Positions 7,869 through 16,535 of a stretch of 64,000 nt of DNA are shown here, piece after piece (position 1 is the stretch's first letter; every line of letters starts with the position of its first letter). Source of the DNA: DATAES01 sp036493595 (GTDB taxonomy: Bacteria > Actinomycetota > Acidimicrobiia > Acidimicrobiales > JACDCH01). Where the stretch lies: the NCBI GenBank assembly GCA_036493595.1, contig DASXPN010000133.1, forward strand, positions 12,107 to 76,106, written 5' to 3'. The notes under the pieces are model-generated. The model saw only the letters and a program-made list of their open reading frames with translations. It did no database searches and was not told the origin of the DNA. Position numbers and translations under genes: made by a program.

Positions 7869-10702
7869 TGCCGCACGTGACCGCGGTCACGGTCCGCCTG
7901 GCCGTCCGCAACGCGCTGCGCCGCAAGGGCGAAGCGCTGCTCGTGGTGTTGGGCTCGCTGCTCGGCACCGCCATCATCACCTCGTCGTTCGTGGTCGGTG
8001 ACACGCTGCAGGCGACGCTCCGGGACCAAGCTCGCACGCGACTCGGACCGATCGACGAGATCGTGCTCGTCCACGACGCGACCCAGATCACGCCCGCCGT
8101 GCAACGGATCATTGCGAAGCCGTTGCCGCAGACCGACGGTGTGCTTCCGGAGATCACCGCTCAGGTGGCGGTGACGAGCCAGCAGTCGGGCAGCGGACCC
8201 GCACACTCGGAGCCCGACGCCTTCGTGCAAGAGGTCGACTTCGACGCCGCTCGCTCGTTCGGGAACGACCCGTCCGCGACGGGACTCGTCGACGGGGGGC
8301 CGACGCCCGCGGGTACTGAAGCCGTGATCGGAGCCGATCTCGCCGACTCGCTGCACGTGCACCCCGGCGACAGGGTCCAGGTCTTCGCGTACGGCCACAC
8401 GGCTGATCTCACCGTGCGCCGGATCGTGCCCCGCGTCGGAGTCGCCGGCTTCCATCCGGGCTTCGCCAGCCGGGCTCCGAACCTCTTCGTCGCGCCGGGA
8501 ACGCTCGAGGCGATGGCCGCCGGCGCGCTACCCGGTTCGCTCGTCCCCGAGGGCCGCGTCCTCGTGTCCAACGTGGGCGGTGTCTTCGACAGCGCGGGCC
8601 CGAGTGACGCTGTCGTCTTCGAACTGCAGATCCGCACGGCCGGCCTCGGCGGCATCCAGATCAACGACGAGAAACAGCAGACGTTGGCGTTCGCCGATCA
8701 ACAAGGCCGCAACTTCTCACGCCTGTTCGGCCTGATCGGCAGCTTCGCGGTCGCGGCGGGTGTGTTGTTGTTGATCAACATCTTCGTGATGCTGGCCGAG
8801 GAGCGGAAGGCAGAGCTCGGCATGTTGCGCGCGCTCGGGTTCCGTCGCAGCCATCTCGTGCGCGTGTTCGGATTGGAGGGCACGGCGTACTCCATCGTGG
8901 CCGCGGCCCTGGGCGCGCTCCTCGGCGTCGGGGTCGGGCGCATCGTGGTGCAGGTGACGGAGGGCATCTTCTCGCAGGGGCGGCGCGGCATCACCGGTCT
9001 TCAGTTCGCGGTGCAGCCATCGAGCCTCGCGGCGGGATTCGGCATCGGGCTCCTCATCGCGCTGGTGACGGTGTGGGCGACCAGCGCGCGCATCAGCCAC
9101 CTCAACGTCATACGCGCCATCCGCGACTCGCCGGAGCCGGCGCCCGCGCGCCATGGCGCGCGTGTCGCCGTCGCGGCTACGGCAGGGGTGGTGCTCGGTG
9201 CGCTGCTTCTCGCGGCCGGCATCTCGCGGGCGCAACCCATACCCGCACTGATCGGTCCGGCGCTCGTTGCGTGGTGCCTCGTGCCGTTGCTCACCCGGCT
9301 CATGAGCCGCCGTTACGCGATCTCGCTGCCGGGCCTCGGACTGATCACCTACACCATCGCCGCGTTCTCACTGCTGCCGTCGGTCTTCGGCCACAGCGAC
9401 GTCGCGGTGTTCTTCGTGCAAGGCATCGTGCTCGTCTCGGCCGGCGTGGTGATCGCGATCACGAACGACGACCAGATCCTTTGGGTGACCAACCGGCTGT
9501 CCGCATCGGGTGGCGGACTCGCGACCCGGCTCGGTCTGGCCAACCCGCTCGCCAAACGGGTGCGCACCGGACTCTTGCTCGGCATGTACTCGCTCATCAC
9601 CTTCGCCCTCGTGTTCATGGCGGTGTTCGCGGCCGTGTTCCAGGCGCAAGCGCCGCGCGTCACCGCGGACACGGCCGCCGGCTATGACCTGCGCGTCGAC
9701 AGCAGCCCCGGCAACCCGATCACGGCGGCACAGCTCCAGCAGCACGCCGGCATCGTCGCGATCGCGCCGCTGATCCGCTCCGAAGCGCAGTTCCAATCGG
9801 ATCCCGCCGCAGCCGACGTCACGCAACAGCTCACCGGTTTCGACGAGTCCTTGCTGGCCCATGGCGGGCCGACGTTGTCGTCACGTGATCCGAGGTTCGG
9901 CAGTGACGCGGACGCGTGGCAAGCGCTGCTGACCTCACCGGACCTCGTGATCGTGCCCGAGAACTTCCTCGCCACCGGTGTCGGGCCGGTGCGTGATGCC
10001 GTGCACGTCGGGCAGCAGGTGACCCTGATCAATCCTGACAGTGGCCGCAGGCACCCGCTCACCGTCGTCGGGCTCGACGGCAGTCTCGACCCGGCCGAGA
10101 ACGGTGCCATGGTGGCGGCTCGCAACCTGCCGACGCTGGTGGACAGCACGTCCGCCTCGCGCTTCTACGCCAAGGTCGACGATCGCGCCGAGGCCGGACG
10201 GATCGCGCAAGAGCTACAGGGATCACTGGTGGCCAACGGGCTGAAGGCGGACACGTTCCGGTCACTCGTCGACGACCGGCTCGACGTGCAGGCGCAGTTC
10301 ATCTCGCTGCTCGAAGGTTTCTTGTCGCTCGGCCTGCTGATCGGGATTGCGGGGCTCGGTGTCGTCATGGTGCGTGCTGTGCGCGAGCGTCGCCGCGAGA
10401 TCGGCATGTTGCGGGCGATGGGATTCGCGTCGTCGGTGGTGCGCCGATCGTTCATGGTCGAAGCCGCGTTCATCGCGGTGCAAGGCATCGTGATCGGTGC
10501 TGCACTCGGTCTCGTGACCGGATACTCGGTGCTGAGCAACTCATCGTCCTTCAGCGACGAGTCGTTGCCGTTCACCGTGCCGTGGTTGGCGCTGCTCGCG
10601 CTGGCGGCCATCGCCCTCGGCGCGTCGCTGCTCGCGGTCAGCTTGCCCGCGACGCAGGCGAGCCGCATCAAGCCGGCTGTAGCGCTTCGGATCTCGGACT
10701 GA
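7868..10702 (+). CDS. FtsX-like ABC permease, duplicated form
   Basis: A 944-residue permease partner of the preceding ATPase. After a first membrane helix (about 20-40) comes a large periplasmic MacB-like domain. A three-helix FtsX block follows, marked by ERKAELGMLRALGFRRSHLV, then several further helices, a second extracytoplasmic domain and a second FtsX block marked by ERRREIGMLRAMGFASSVV. The two matching motifs show internal duplication of the FtsX unit, as in large actinobacterial lipoprotein or peptide export permeases. The ATG at 7868 overlaps the ATPase stop. The 3' end overlaps the convergent PAP2 gene by 35 bases. Confidence 0.92.
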   Translation: MPHVTAVTVRLAVRNALRRKGEALLVVLGSLLGTAIITSSFVVGDTLQATLRDQARTRLGPIDEIVLVHDATQITPAVQRIIAKPLPQTDGVLPEITAQVAVTSQQSGSGPAHSEPDAFVQEVDFDAARSFGNDPSATGLVDGGPTPAGTEAVIGADLADSLHVHPGDRVQVFAYGHTADLTVRRIVPRVGVAGFHPGFASRAPNLFVAPGTLEAMAAGALPGSLVPEGRVLVSNVGGVFDSAGPSDAVVFELQIRTAGLGGIQINDEKQQTLAFADQQGRNFSRLFGLIGSFAVAAGVLLLINIFVMLAEERKAELGMLRALGFRRSHLVRVFGLEGTAYSIVAAALGALLGVGVGRIVVQVTEGIFSQGRRGITGLQFAVQPSSLAAGFGIGLLIALVTVWATSARISHLNVIRAIRDSPEPAPARHGARVAVAATAGVVLGALLLAAGISRAQPIPALIGPALVAWCLVPLLTRLMSRRYAISLPGLGLITYTIAAFSLLPSVFGHSDVAVFFVQGIVLVSAGVVIAITNDDQILWVTNRLSASGGGLATRLGLANPLAKRVRTGLLLGMYSLITFALVFMAVFAAVFQAQAPRVTADTAAGYDLRVDSSPGNPITAAQLQQHAGIVAIAPLIRSEAQFQSDPAAADVTQQLTGFDESLLAHGGPTLSSRDPRFGSDADAWQALLTSPDLVIVPENFLATGVGPVRDAVHVGQQVTLINPDSGRRHPLTVVGLDGSLDPAENGAMVAARNLPTLVDSTSASRFYAKVDDRAEAGRIAQELQGSLVANGLKADTFRSLVDDRLDVQAQFISLLEGFLSLGLLIGIAGLGVVMVRAVRERRREIGMLRAMGFASSVVRRSFMVEAAFIAVQGIVIGAALGLVTGYSVLSNSSSFSDESLPFTVPWLALLALAAIALGASLLAVSLPATQASRIKPAVALRISD

Positions 10703-11690
10703 CGTCAGCCTTCCGATCCTTGCGGCCCTCCCACCATCGCTCGATGAAGTTCCACAGGAAGTGCGCCCCGAATGCGTACGCAATGCCGAGGATGATGTCC
10801 GCCACGTAGTGCTCGCCTGTCGCCACGAGCATGACGCCCATCAGCAGCGGATACAGCACCAGCAGCGCCCGTCCCCACTTCGGCAGGCTCGGCCACAACG
10901 TGAGAACGACGAGCGTCGCGTACCCGGCGTGGAGCGACGGCACTGCGGCGACGAGGTTGGTCGTCTTGGTGCCTGTGTCGATCAGATTGCGGATCGTGTG
11001 CAGGTGCAGCCACACGAACCCGCGGCCGCCGATGCGGCCAACGGTCGGCGCGAGGTAGCCCTGCTGCGCGGCCAGCCACGGGGGTGCGGCGGGGAACACG
11101 ACGTAGGTGACGAAGCCGAACGCGCTCAGCGTCGCGAACCGCCGCGCATACGCCTGGAACCGCGCCCGTGACTTGACCCACAAGAACGCGGCGAGGATGA
11201 ACGACGTGAGGTAGTGCGACAGGTACGTGAGGTCGAACACGACCTCGAACCACTGCACCGGAACCGTGGGCTCGACCGTCGCCACGATGTGTCCGCCCAC
11301 GAAACCGACGACGTAATCGGTGTGGTACAGGTGCTGTTGCAGCCACTCGGTCGGCACGTGACCGAAGAACAGCAGCTTGTCTGCATCGATTTGCGGGGTG
11401 AAGTGCACGGGGAATCCGGCGCCGTCGGCCCACCCTCGCGAGAGGTCGTACGCGATCACGACGAGGAGGAACGGTCCCCAGTCGATCAGCAGATGGACGA
11501 TCGACATCCACGTCCGTCCGATGCACGCGCACAACAGACCGATGAGGATCCAGATGAAGATGTAGTCGTGCCCGATCGGCACGCCGTACGCGTTGCACCA
11601 CAGCACGAGGACGACGGCGTAGGTCGCGAGCGCGATCCACCGCACGACGATCCACGGTGAACGCGGTTCGGCTTCGACGGCGGCGATCAA
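10668..11690 (-). CDS. PAP2-superfamily membrane phosphatase/phosphotransferase (AUR1-like)
   Basis: A 340-residue polytopic membrane protein. The C-terminal half has the PAP2 phosphatase motifs PSLHAGY (251-257, His254) and GEHYVAD (292-298, His294 and Asp298). The N-terminal half supplies extra membrane helices, as in the inositol-phosphorylceramide-synthase-like branch. It probably acts on a phospholipid or polyprenyl phosphate at the outer membrane face. The start is a TTG whose last bases form the stop of the upstream O-mannosyltransferase (TTGA). That makes it the third gene of the lipoprotein / mannosyltransferase / PAP2 operon. A link to polyprenyl-phosphate recycling for mannosylation is inference. 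Confidence 0.85.
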   Translation of the reverse strand: MIAAVEAEPRSPWIVVRWIALATYAVVLVLWCNAYGVPIGHDYIFIWILIGLLCACIGRTWMSIVHLLIDWGPFLLVVIAYDLSRGWADGAGFPVHFTPQIDADKLLFFGHVPTEWLQQHLYHTDYVVGFVGGHIVATVEPTVPVQWFEVVFDLTYLSHYLTSFILAAFLWVKSRARFQAYARRFATLSAFGFVTYVVFPAAPPWLAAQQGYLAPTVGRIGGRGFVWLHLHTIRNLIDTGTKTTNLVAAVPSLHAGYATLVVLTLWPSLPKWGRALLVLYPLLMGVMLVATGEHYVADIILGIAYAFGAHFLWNFIERWWEGRKDRKADVSPRSEALQPA

Positions 11691-13099
11691 TATGCCAACC
11701 AGTACTCACGGGCGCGGGCCTGGTCGGGAGTCATCGGTCGACCGGCCCAGATCGGGTAGTAGAACGCGAACGACGCCACCAACAGCACCGCGAACACGGG
11801 CGCGACCCATCGGAACCACCGCTGCGCGAAGGCCACTACGAGCCACAAGGCGAAGACCGGTATGAGCGGGGCGATGTAGAAGCTGTACGAGTGACGGTCG
11901 TTGACTGCCCAGAACAGCCACTGGTAGGCACCGGCCAACAGCAGGAACAGCAGCAAGAAGTCGCGGCGCCACGCGGTCAACACGATCAACACGATCCCGG
12001 CGCCGAGCGCGGCGAACCACACCACCGGGTTGGCGACGGTGACGATCTGCATGATCTTGCCGTTGCCCGCGCCTTCGCATGAGTTGTCCGCGAGGTTGTC
12101 CGGCGCCTGGTTGTAGGCGGAGACGCAATCGATCCGGTACATCACCGTCGGGTGGAGCTGGTCGACCCACTGCCACGCGGGTGCGGCGTTGCTGTTGTTG
12201 TCCTGCTTGCTCGTCAGCTGGAACTCGAGCACGCGGTGCTGGTCCTCGACGAGCTGGCGGAGGCGGTTCGGCAGTGCGAGCGAGCAGTCGTTGTCTCGCT
12301 GGCAATCGACGACGTGTTGGTACGTCTTGTCGGCGTTCACGACCCACGGCACGTACGCCAGCGCGTAGACCGTGGCGGGCACGACCGTCAGCGCGATCAC
12401 CGTTGCGAGCACTGCGCGCCCTTGGCGAGGGCCTCTCGTCTGGCGCCCGTTGATCCACAAGAACGCCAGCACCACTGCAATGAGCAGATAGAGCGCGCTC
12501 CATTTCACGGTGAGTCCGAGCCCGAGCGATACCGCCGCGCCCCAGCGGCACCACGTCACCCGCCGCCGGTTCTCGGGGTGCTTGAGCGCGATCACCGTGC
12601 ACGTGATGGCGGCGGTCGTGAACAGGGCGAGGAACACGTCGAGCATGCCGACTCGACCGGTCGTGAACGACACTCCGTCGAGCGCGACGGCCGCACCGGC
12701 GAGGCCGGGCAGCAAATAGCCGCGCACGAGCTGGCGAGCCGTGATGTAGGTGAGCAGGACGATGATGCAGCCGGCGACGAGCGCGGCGAAGCGCCAGCCG
12801 AACGACGTGAAGCCGAACACGCGGAGGCCGCCGGCGATGAGCCATTTGCCGCCCGGCGGATGGACGACCCCGCCCTGCTCCACGCCGTTGCGCAGGATGG
12901 ACGCCGCGTCGGGGACGTAATAGATCTCGTCGAACACGAACGCCCGCGGCGTGCTGAGGTGGGGCAAGCGGGTTGCCAGCGTGCCGATAACGAGCCCGGC
13001 CGGCACCGCGAACCGCAACCACGAGCGTCGAGGCGCCCCGGTTCGCGGCTCGTCGCCTTCGTCGCGATCGACTGGTTCGAGGGTGGCGACCTCGCTCAC
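11687..13099 (-). CDS. pmt: Protein O-mannosyltransferase (GT39)
   Basis: A 470-residue polytopic glycosyltransferase of family GT39. It transfers mannose from polyprenyl-phosphomannose to Ser/Thr of exported proteins. The acidic pair in FDEIYYVPDA (Asp57, Glu58) in the first external loop is the catalytic signature, followed by HPPGGKWLI and about ten hydrophobic segments. The C-terminal part has the AVNDRHSYSFYIAPL stretch typical of bacterial Pmt. The start is the GTG at 13099, overlapping the stop of the upstream lipoprotein gene (GTGA). A longer open frame would read through the lipoprotein's Thr-rich tail and is not credible. Its immediate upstream neighbour encodes a Ser/Thr-rich exported lipoprotein, a plausible substrate. 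Confidence 0.92.
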   Translation of the reverse strand: MSEVATLEPVDRDEGDEPRTGAPRRSWLRFAVPAGLVIGTLATRLPHLSTPRAFVFDEIYYVPDAASILRNGVEQGGVVHPPGGKWLIAGGLRVFGFTSFGWRFAALVAGCIIVLLTYITARQLVRGYLLPGLAGAAVALDGVSFTTGRVGMLDVFLALFTTAAITCTVIALKHPENRRRVTWCRWGAAVSLGLGLTVKWSALYLLIAVVLAFLWINGRQTRGPRQGRAVLATVIALTVVPATVYALAYVPWVVNADKTYQHVVDCQRDNDCSLALPNRLRQLVEDQHRVLEFQLTSKQDNNSNAAPAWQWVDQLHPTVMYRIDCVSAYNQAPDNLADNSCEGAGNGKIMQIVTVANPVVWFAALGAGIVLIVLTAWRRDFLLLFLLLAGAYQWLFWAVNDRHSYSFYIAPLIPVFALWLVVAFAQRWFRWVAPVFAVLLVASFAFYYPIWAGRPMTPDQARAREYWLAY

Positions 13100-13545
13100 G
13101 AACCCGGCACGGTCGTCGCTGTCGACGTGGTCGAGGCGGTGGTCGACGTCGTCGTCGTCGAGGTGGTCGAGGTGGTCGACGTGGTCGACGCGCTGGTCGA
13201 CGAACCTCCGGCGTGGAGCACCGGGCGGCACGGATCGTCGAGCTTGTCCTTGGGCGACCGATCGGCATCCGCTGGATCGCTGAAGTTGAACGTGTTGGGT
13301 CCGCGCAGCCGCTCGAGCGTCGAATAGAACCCGGCCGGATCGTCGAGGTTCAGTGTTTGGTGGTCGAGGTCGCGGATCGGCGGATCAGCTTGCGCGATGT
13401 TGCGTTCGAGCAGGCTTGCGCACGCCCGTGCGAACGCCACCTGCTCCTGCTGGTCGAGGTTGGGGGGCCGGCTGCAGGCGGACAGACCCAACACCGCGGC
13501 GACGGACACAATTGCGGCAAGCAGGCGGTGTCGCCGGGAGAACAC
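13096..13545 (-). CDS. Lipoprotein with Ser/Thr-rich C-terminal tail
   Basis: A 149-residue exported lipoprotein. A basic N-terminus and hydrophobic core end in the lipobox LSAC, with Cys24 as the lipidation site. A short helical domain (about 28-110) has no family I recognise. Residues 114-149 are almost only Ser, Thr and Ala, encoded by a low-complexity run. The start is a GTG at 13545. The stop overlaps the pmt start. Because the tail resembles known O-mannosylation regions and the gene is coupled to the mannosyltransferase, I infer it is a mannosylated lipoprotein. Confidence 0.8.
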   Translation of the reverse strand: MFSRRHRLLAAIVSVAAVLGLSACSRPPNLDQQEQVAFARACASLLERNIAQADPPIRDLDHQTLNLDDPAGFYSTLERLRGPNTFNFSDPADADRSPKDKLDDPCRPVLHAGGSSTSASTTSTTSTTSTTTTSTTASTTSTATTVPGS

Positions 13546-13642
13546 GGCGGGTCACGGTAGTGCAGGGCGTTCTCCGCGAAACTGCGGGGGCGGTAGCGTT
13601 CCGCGCCGATTCGTCCGCCGTTGACACGAGGCAAGCGTCCAC

Positions 13643-14467
13643 ATGGTCGAGACCCACGATCCCGCCGGCTGGTTTCCGGACCCGACCGGGACGCACGAGA
13701 TGCGCTACTGGGATGGCTACGCCTGGCTCGACAACGTCTCCGACCAGGGCACGACGAGCACCGCGCCGCTCGGTGGCAAGCCGATGCCACCCCCGTCGCA
13801 GGTCGCAGCACGGCAGAGCCAACAGGCGCAGGCGCCGACCCCGTCGAAGTCGAAGACGCCCATCATCATCGGTGCGGCGGTCGCGTTCGTCGTCATCGTC
13901 GCGGCCATCTTCCTCCTCACCCGCGGCGGCGGTGGTGGGGGGGCGACGGCCATCGGCGACAAGCCGGTCACGTTCACCGACGACGGCAAGGATGCGACCC
14001 ATCCGGCGATCCACACGTTGAAGGTCGACGGCAACCACGTCGTCACGGTCACCATCGACGGTGACGACCCCGATCTGATCCCAGGGGTCGTCGTCGAGAC
14101 GAACCAGAACGTGATCGACTCGGTGAACTCTCAGATCAGCGATCTCAGCGACGTGCTGAGCGGTCAGCTGAAGGACGCGTGCAGCAACCTCCGCGAGGAG
14201 GACATCGGCTCCAAGGGCAACGCCGTCTACTTCGCCGACAAGGCGGGTGGCGCCGGCGAGGAGTTGAAGCGGTTCGTGACCGTGCCGGTGGGCGGCGACT
14301 TCGAGTTCATCGCCGTCCTCGTCGACGACAAGGGCAACTGTCAGGCCGGGAAGTTGACGATGACCCTCCAGGCCATCCCGGCCGACCTCAAGGGCGCATC
14401 GGACCTGTCGGATCTGGCCAGCTCGCTGTCGGACGTCTCCGAGCTCTCCGACTTCCTCTCGAGCTGA
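13643..14467 (+). CDS. DUF2510 membrane protein with extracellular domain
   Basis: A 274-residue protein. Residues 6-35 are a DUF2510 motif (PAGWFPDPTG, then RYWDGYAW), a small cytoplasmic module frequent in actinobacteria. A Pro/Gln/Lys linker leads to one membrane helix (about 74-92), a GGGGGG hinge and an extracytoplasmic domain of about 170 residues with two cysteines. The tail is rich in Ser-Asp-Leu and ends SELSDFLSS. No enzymatic motif is visible. The next gene has the same DUF2510, helix, Gly hinge and external-domain plan and a similar C-terminal SDFSS, so the two proteins probably work together. The ATG at 13643 is 12 bases short of coupling with the next gene. Confidence 0.85.
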   Translation: MVETHDPAGWFPDPTGTHEMRYWDGYAWLDNVSDQGTTSTAPLGGKPMPPPSQVAARQSQQAQAPTPSKSKTPIIIGAAVAFVVIVAAIFLLTRGGGGGGATAIGDKPVTFTDDGKDATHPAIHTLKVDGNHVVTVTIDGDDPDLIPGVVVETNQNVIDSVNSQISDLSDVLSGQLKDACSNLREEDIGSKGNAVYFADKAGGAGEELKRFVTVPVGGDFEFIAVLVDDKGNCQAGKLTMTLQAIPADLKGASDLSDLASSLSDVSELSDFLSS

Positions 14468-14479
14468 CAGGACCAACCC

Positions 14480-16513
14480 ATGCCCTACGTCTTGGGTATC
14501 GATCTCGGTACCACCTATACCGCAGTGGCAACCTACCGGGACGGTCGTGCGCAGATCGTGTCGATCGGCACCCACATGGCGGCGGTCCCCTCCGTCGTGT
14601 TCCTGCGCCAGGACGAGAACGTCCTCACCGGGGAGGCGGCTGACCGCCGCGCGCTGACCGAGCCGGCACGTGTCGCGCGGGAGTTCAAGCGGCGGGTCGG
14701 CGACACCACGCCGATCATGGTCGGCGGCACGCCGTACTCCGCCGAACAGCTGTCCGCCGAGCTGCTGAAGGCCGTGGTCGCCCAGGTTGCGCAACTCGAA
14801 GGCGGCCCCGCGGAACACGTCGCTGTGTGTCACCCCGCGAACTGGGGTCCGTACAAGAAGGAGTTGCTGGTCCAGACGGTCGAGCTGGCCGACATCTCGA
14901 ACCCGACGTTTGTCACCGAGCCCGAGGCGGCCGCGGTGCACTACGCGTCGACCGAACACGTCGCGCCGGGGGAGATCGTGGCGGTCTACGACCTCGGCGG
15001 CGGCACGTTCGACGCCGCGGTCCTGCGCAAGACCGAGACGGGCTTCGAGATTCTCGGCGACCCGCAAGGCATCGAACGCCTCGGTGGCATCGACTTCGAC
15101 GCGGCGGTGCTCGCCCACGTCCGTGATGCGCTCGGCGGCGCGCTCGACGAGATCGACCAAGACGATCCGACCGTCATCGCCGCCGCCGCCCGCTTGCGCG
15201 AGGAGTGCATCGAAGCGAAGGAAGCGCTGTCGGCGGACAGCGAGACATCCATTCCGGTGCTCCTGCCGAACGTGATGACCGAGGTGCGGCTCACCCGCGG
15301 TGAATTCGAGTCGATGATTCGTCCGGCGCTCACGCAGACGATCGGCGCGCTCGAGCGGGCGCTGCGATCGGCGAATGTGCAACCAGACGCGATCAGTCGC
15401 GTCCTCCTCGTCGGCGGTTCGTCGCGCATCCCTCTCGTCGCGGAGATGGTGGGCAGCGCGCTCGGCCGTCCCGTCGCGACGGACGCGCATCCGAAGCACG
15501 CGATCGCGCTCGGCGCCGCCATTGCCGGTGCCGCGGCCATCGGCGGCGCGACGACGGCCGAGCTCGCGGCCGCCACCGCAGTGGTGGCCACGCCTGAAGA
15601 GCCGGTCGTGTCGCGGACGCTCACCACCGTGGCGGCTGCCGTGGCGGAGTCAGGCGGCGCGGGATGGCGTCCCGATCCCGCCGGCCGCCACGAATACCGC
15701 TACTTCGACGGCACGTCGTGGACGGACAACGTCTCCGACGGTGGGACGACGTCGACCGACCCGATGCCGGCCGACACGACGGGCGCCGCGGGTGCCGCCA
15801 TCCCGCCCGCGCCGCGGTCGTCACAGAAGCGGAGCTCGAAGCTGCCGATCATCGGAGCAGCCGCGGCCGCGGTCATCGTCCTCATCGTGGCCGTGCTCGC
15901 GCTCAAGGGCGGTGGCGGCGGTGGCGGCGGCGACGGCACCGGTCAGCTGACCGGGAAGGTGGCGACGGGGAAGACCTTCGTCCACCAGATCAAGGTGCCG
16001 GTGGACTCCGCGCTCCTCGTGAAGGTCATCCCGTCCGGCGGCTTCGACGCTGTGCTCTCGCTCGCCGCCGACGCGCCCACGGTCGAGAAGCACCGCACGA
16101 CGTTCGGTGGTCAGGGAGCGCTCGACATCCCGAGCGTCGACGCCTTCAGCAATGTCGACGTGTCCGGCGTGAACGGTGGCATCTTCGTGTTCGTCAACGA
16201 CGTCGGAGCGGACCAACCCGAGGTGCTCGCACAAGGGTTCCCGTTCGCGGCGACGGTCGACGTGGTCGTAACCGGGGCCGGCGGCACCAGCGGCAACTTC
16301 ACGCTGCAGACGGCGCTGCGCGATTTCGCCGGTCCCCCGACGCAGGGCGACACCGGTTTCATCTATTCGGAGATGCTGAAGACCGCATACACGGGATTCC
16401 TCGATGGCACCGCCGACATCAGCGACACGAAGGACTTCGCGGCCCCCAGCGACTTCACCACCGACAGCAGTTTCTCGATTTTCAGCGACCAGTTCAGCGA
16501 TTTCTCCAGCTGA
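14480..16513 (+). CDS. Membrane-anchored Hsp70-like ATPase with DUF2510
   Basis: A 677-residue mosaic. Residues 1-350 are an actin/Hsp70 ATPase domain with phosphate-1 IDLGTT (7-12), phosphate-2 DLGGGT (171-176) and the adenosine motif GGSSRIP (312-318). The Hsp70 substrate-binding beta and lid domains are absent. After an Ala-rich linker comes DUF2510 (394-422), a membrane helix (about 455-475), a poly-Gly hinge and an external beta-rich domain (about 485-620) that looks like a pre-peptidase C-terminal sandwich. The tail ends SDQFSDFSS. I infer an ATP-dependent cytoplasmic switch coupled across the membrane to an external domain, not a classical chaperone. It follows the smaller DUF2510 gene by 12 bases. 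Confidence 0.88.
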   Translation: MPYVLGIDLGTTYTAVATYRDGRAQIVSIGTHMAAVPSVVFLRQDENVLTGEAADRRALTEPARVAREFKRRVGDTTPIMVGGTPYSAEQLSAELLKAVVAQVAQLEGGPAEHVAVCHPANWGPYKKELLVQTVELADISNPTFVTEPEAAAVHYASTEHVAPGEIVAVYDLGGGTFDAAVLRKTETGFEILGDPQGIERLGGIDFDAAVLAHVRDALGGALDEIDQDDPTVIAAAARLREECIEAKEALSADSETSIPVLLPNVMTEVRLTRGEFESMIRPALTQTIGALERALRSANVQPDAISRVLLVGGSSRIPLVAEMVGSALGRPVATDAHPKHAIALGAAIAGAAAIGGATTAELAAATAVVATPEEPVVSRTLTTVAAAVAESGGAGWRPDPAGRHEYRYFDGTSWTDNVSDGGTTSTDPMPADTTGAAGAAIPPAPRSSQKRSSKLPIIGAAAAAVIVLIVAVLALKGGGGGGGGDGTGQLTGKVATGKTFVHQIKVPVDSALLVKVIPSGGFDAVLSLAADAPTVEKHRTTFGGQGALDIPSVDAFSNVDVSGVNGGIFVFVNDVGADQPEVLAQGFPFAATVDVVVTGAGGTSGNFTLQTALRDFAGPPTQGDTGFIYSEMLKTAYTGFLDGTADISDTKDFAAPSDFTTDSSFSIFSDQFSDFSS

Positions 16514-16535
16514 CCGCTGATCGCCGACCGCCCGC

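Noticed and set aside
13104..13205. Trinucleotide-like GTC/GAC repeats, considered as a direct repeat array or CRISPR remnant
   Set aside because: No regular repeat/spacer pattern; it is the coding sequence of the lipoprotein's Ser/Thr tail.
13385..15499. A 704-codon minus-strand frame
   Set aside because: Lies opposite the DUF2510 and Hsp70-like genes, whose motifs are unmistakable; its translation is an Arg-rich shadow.
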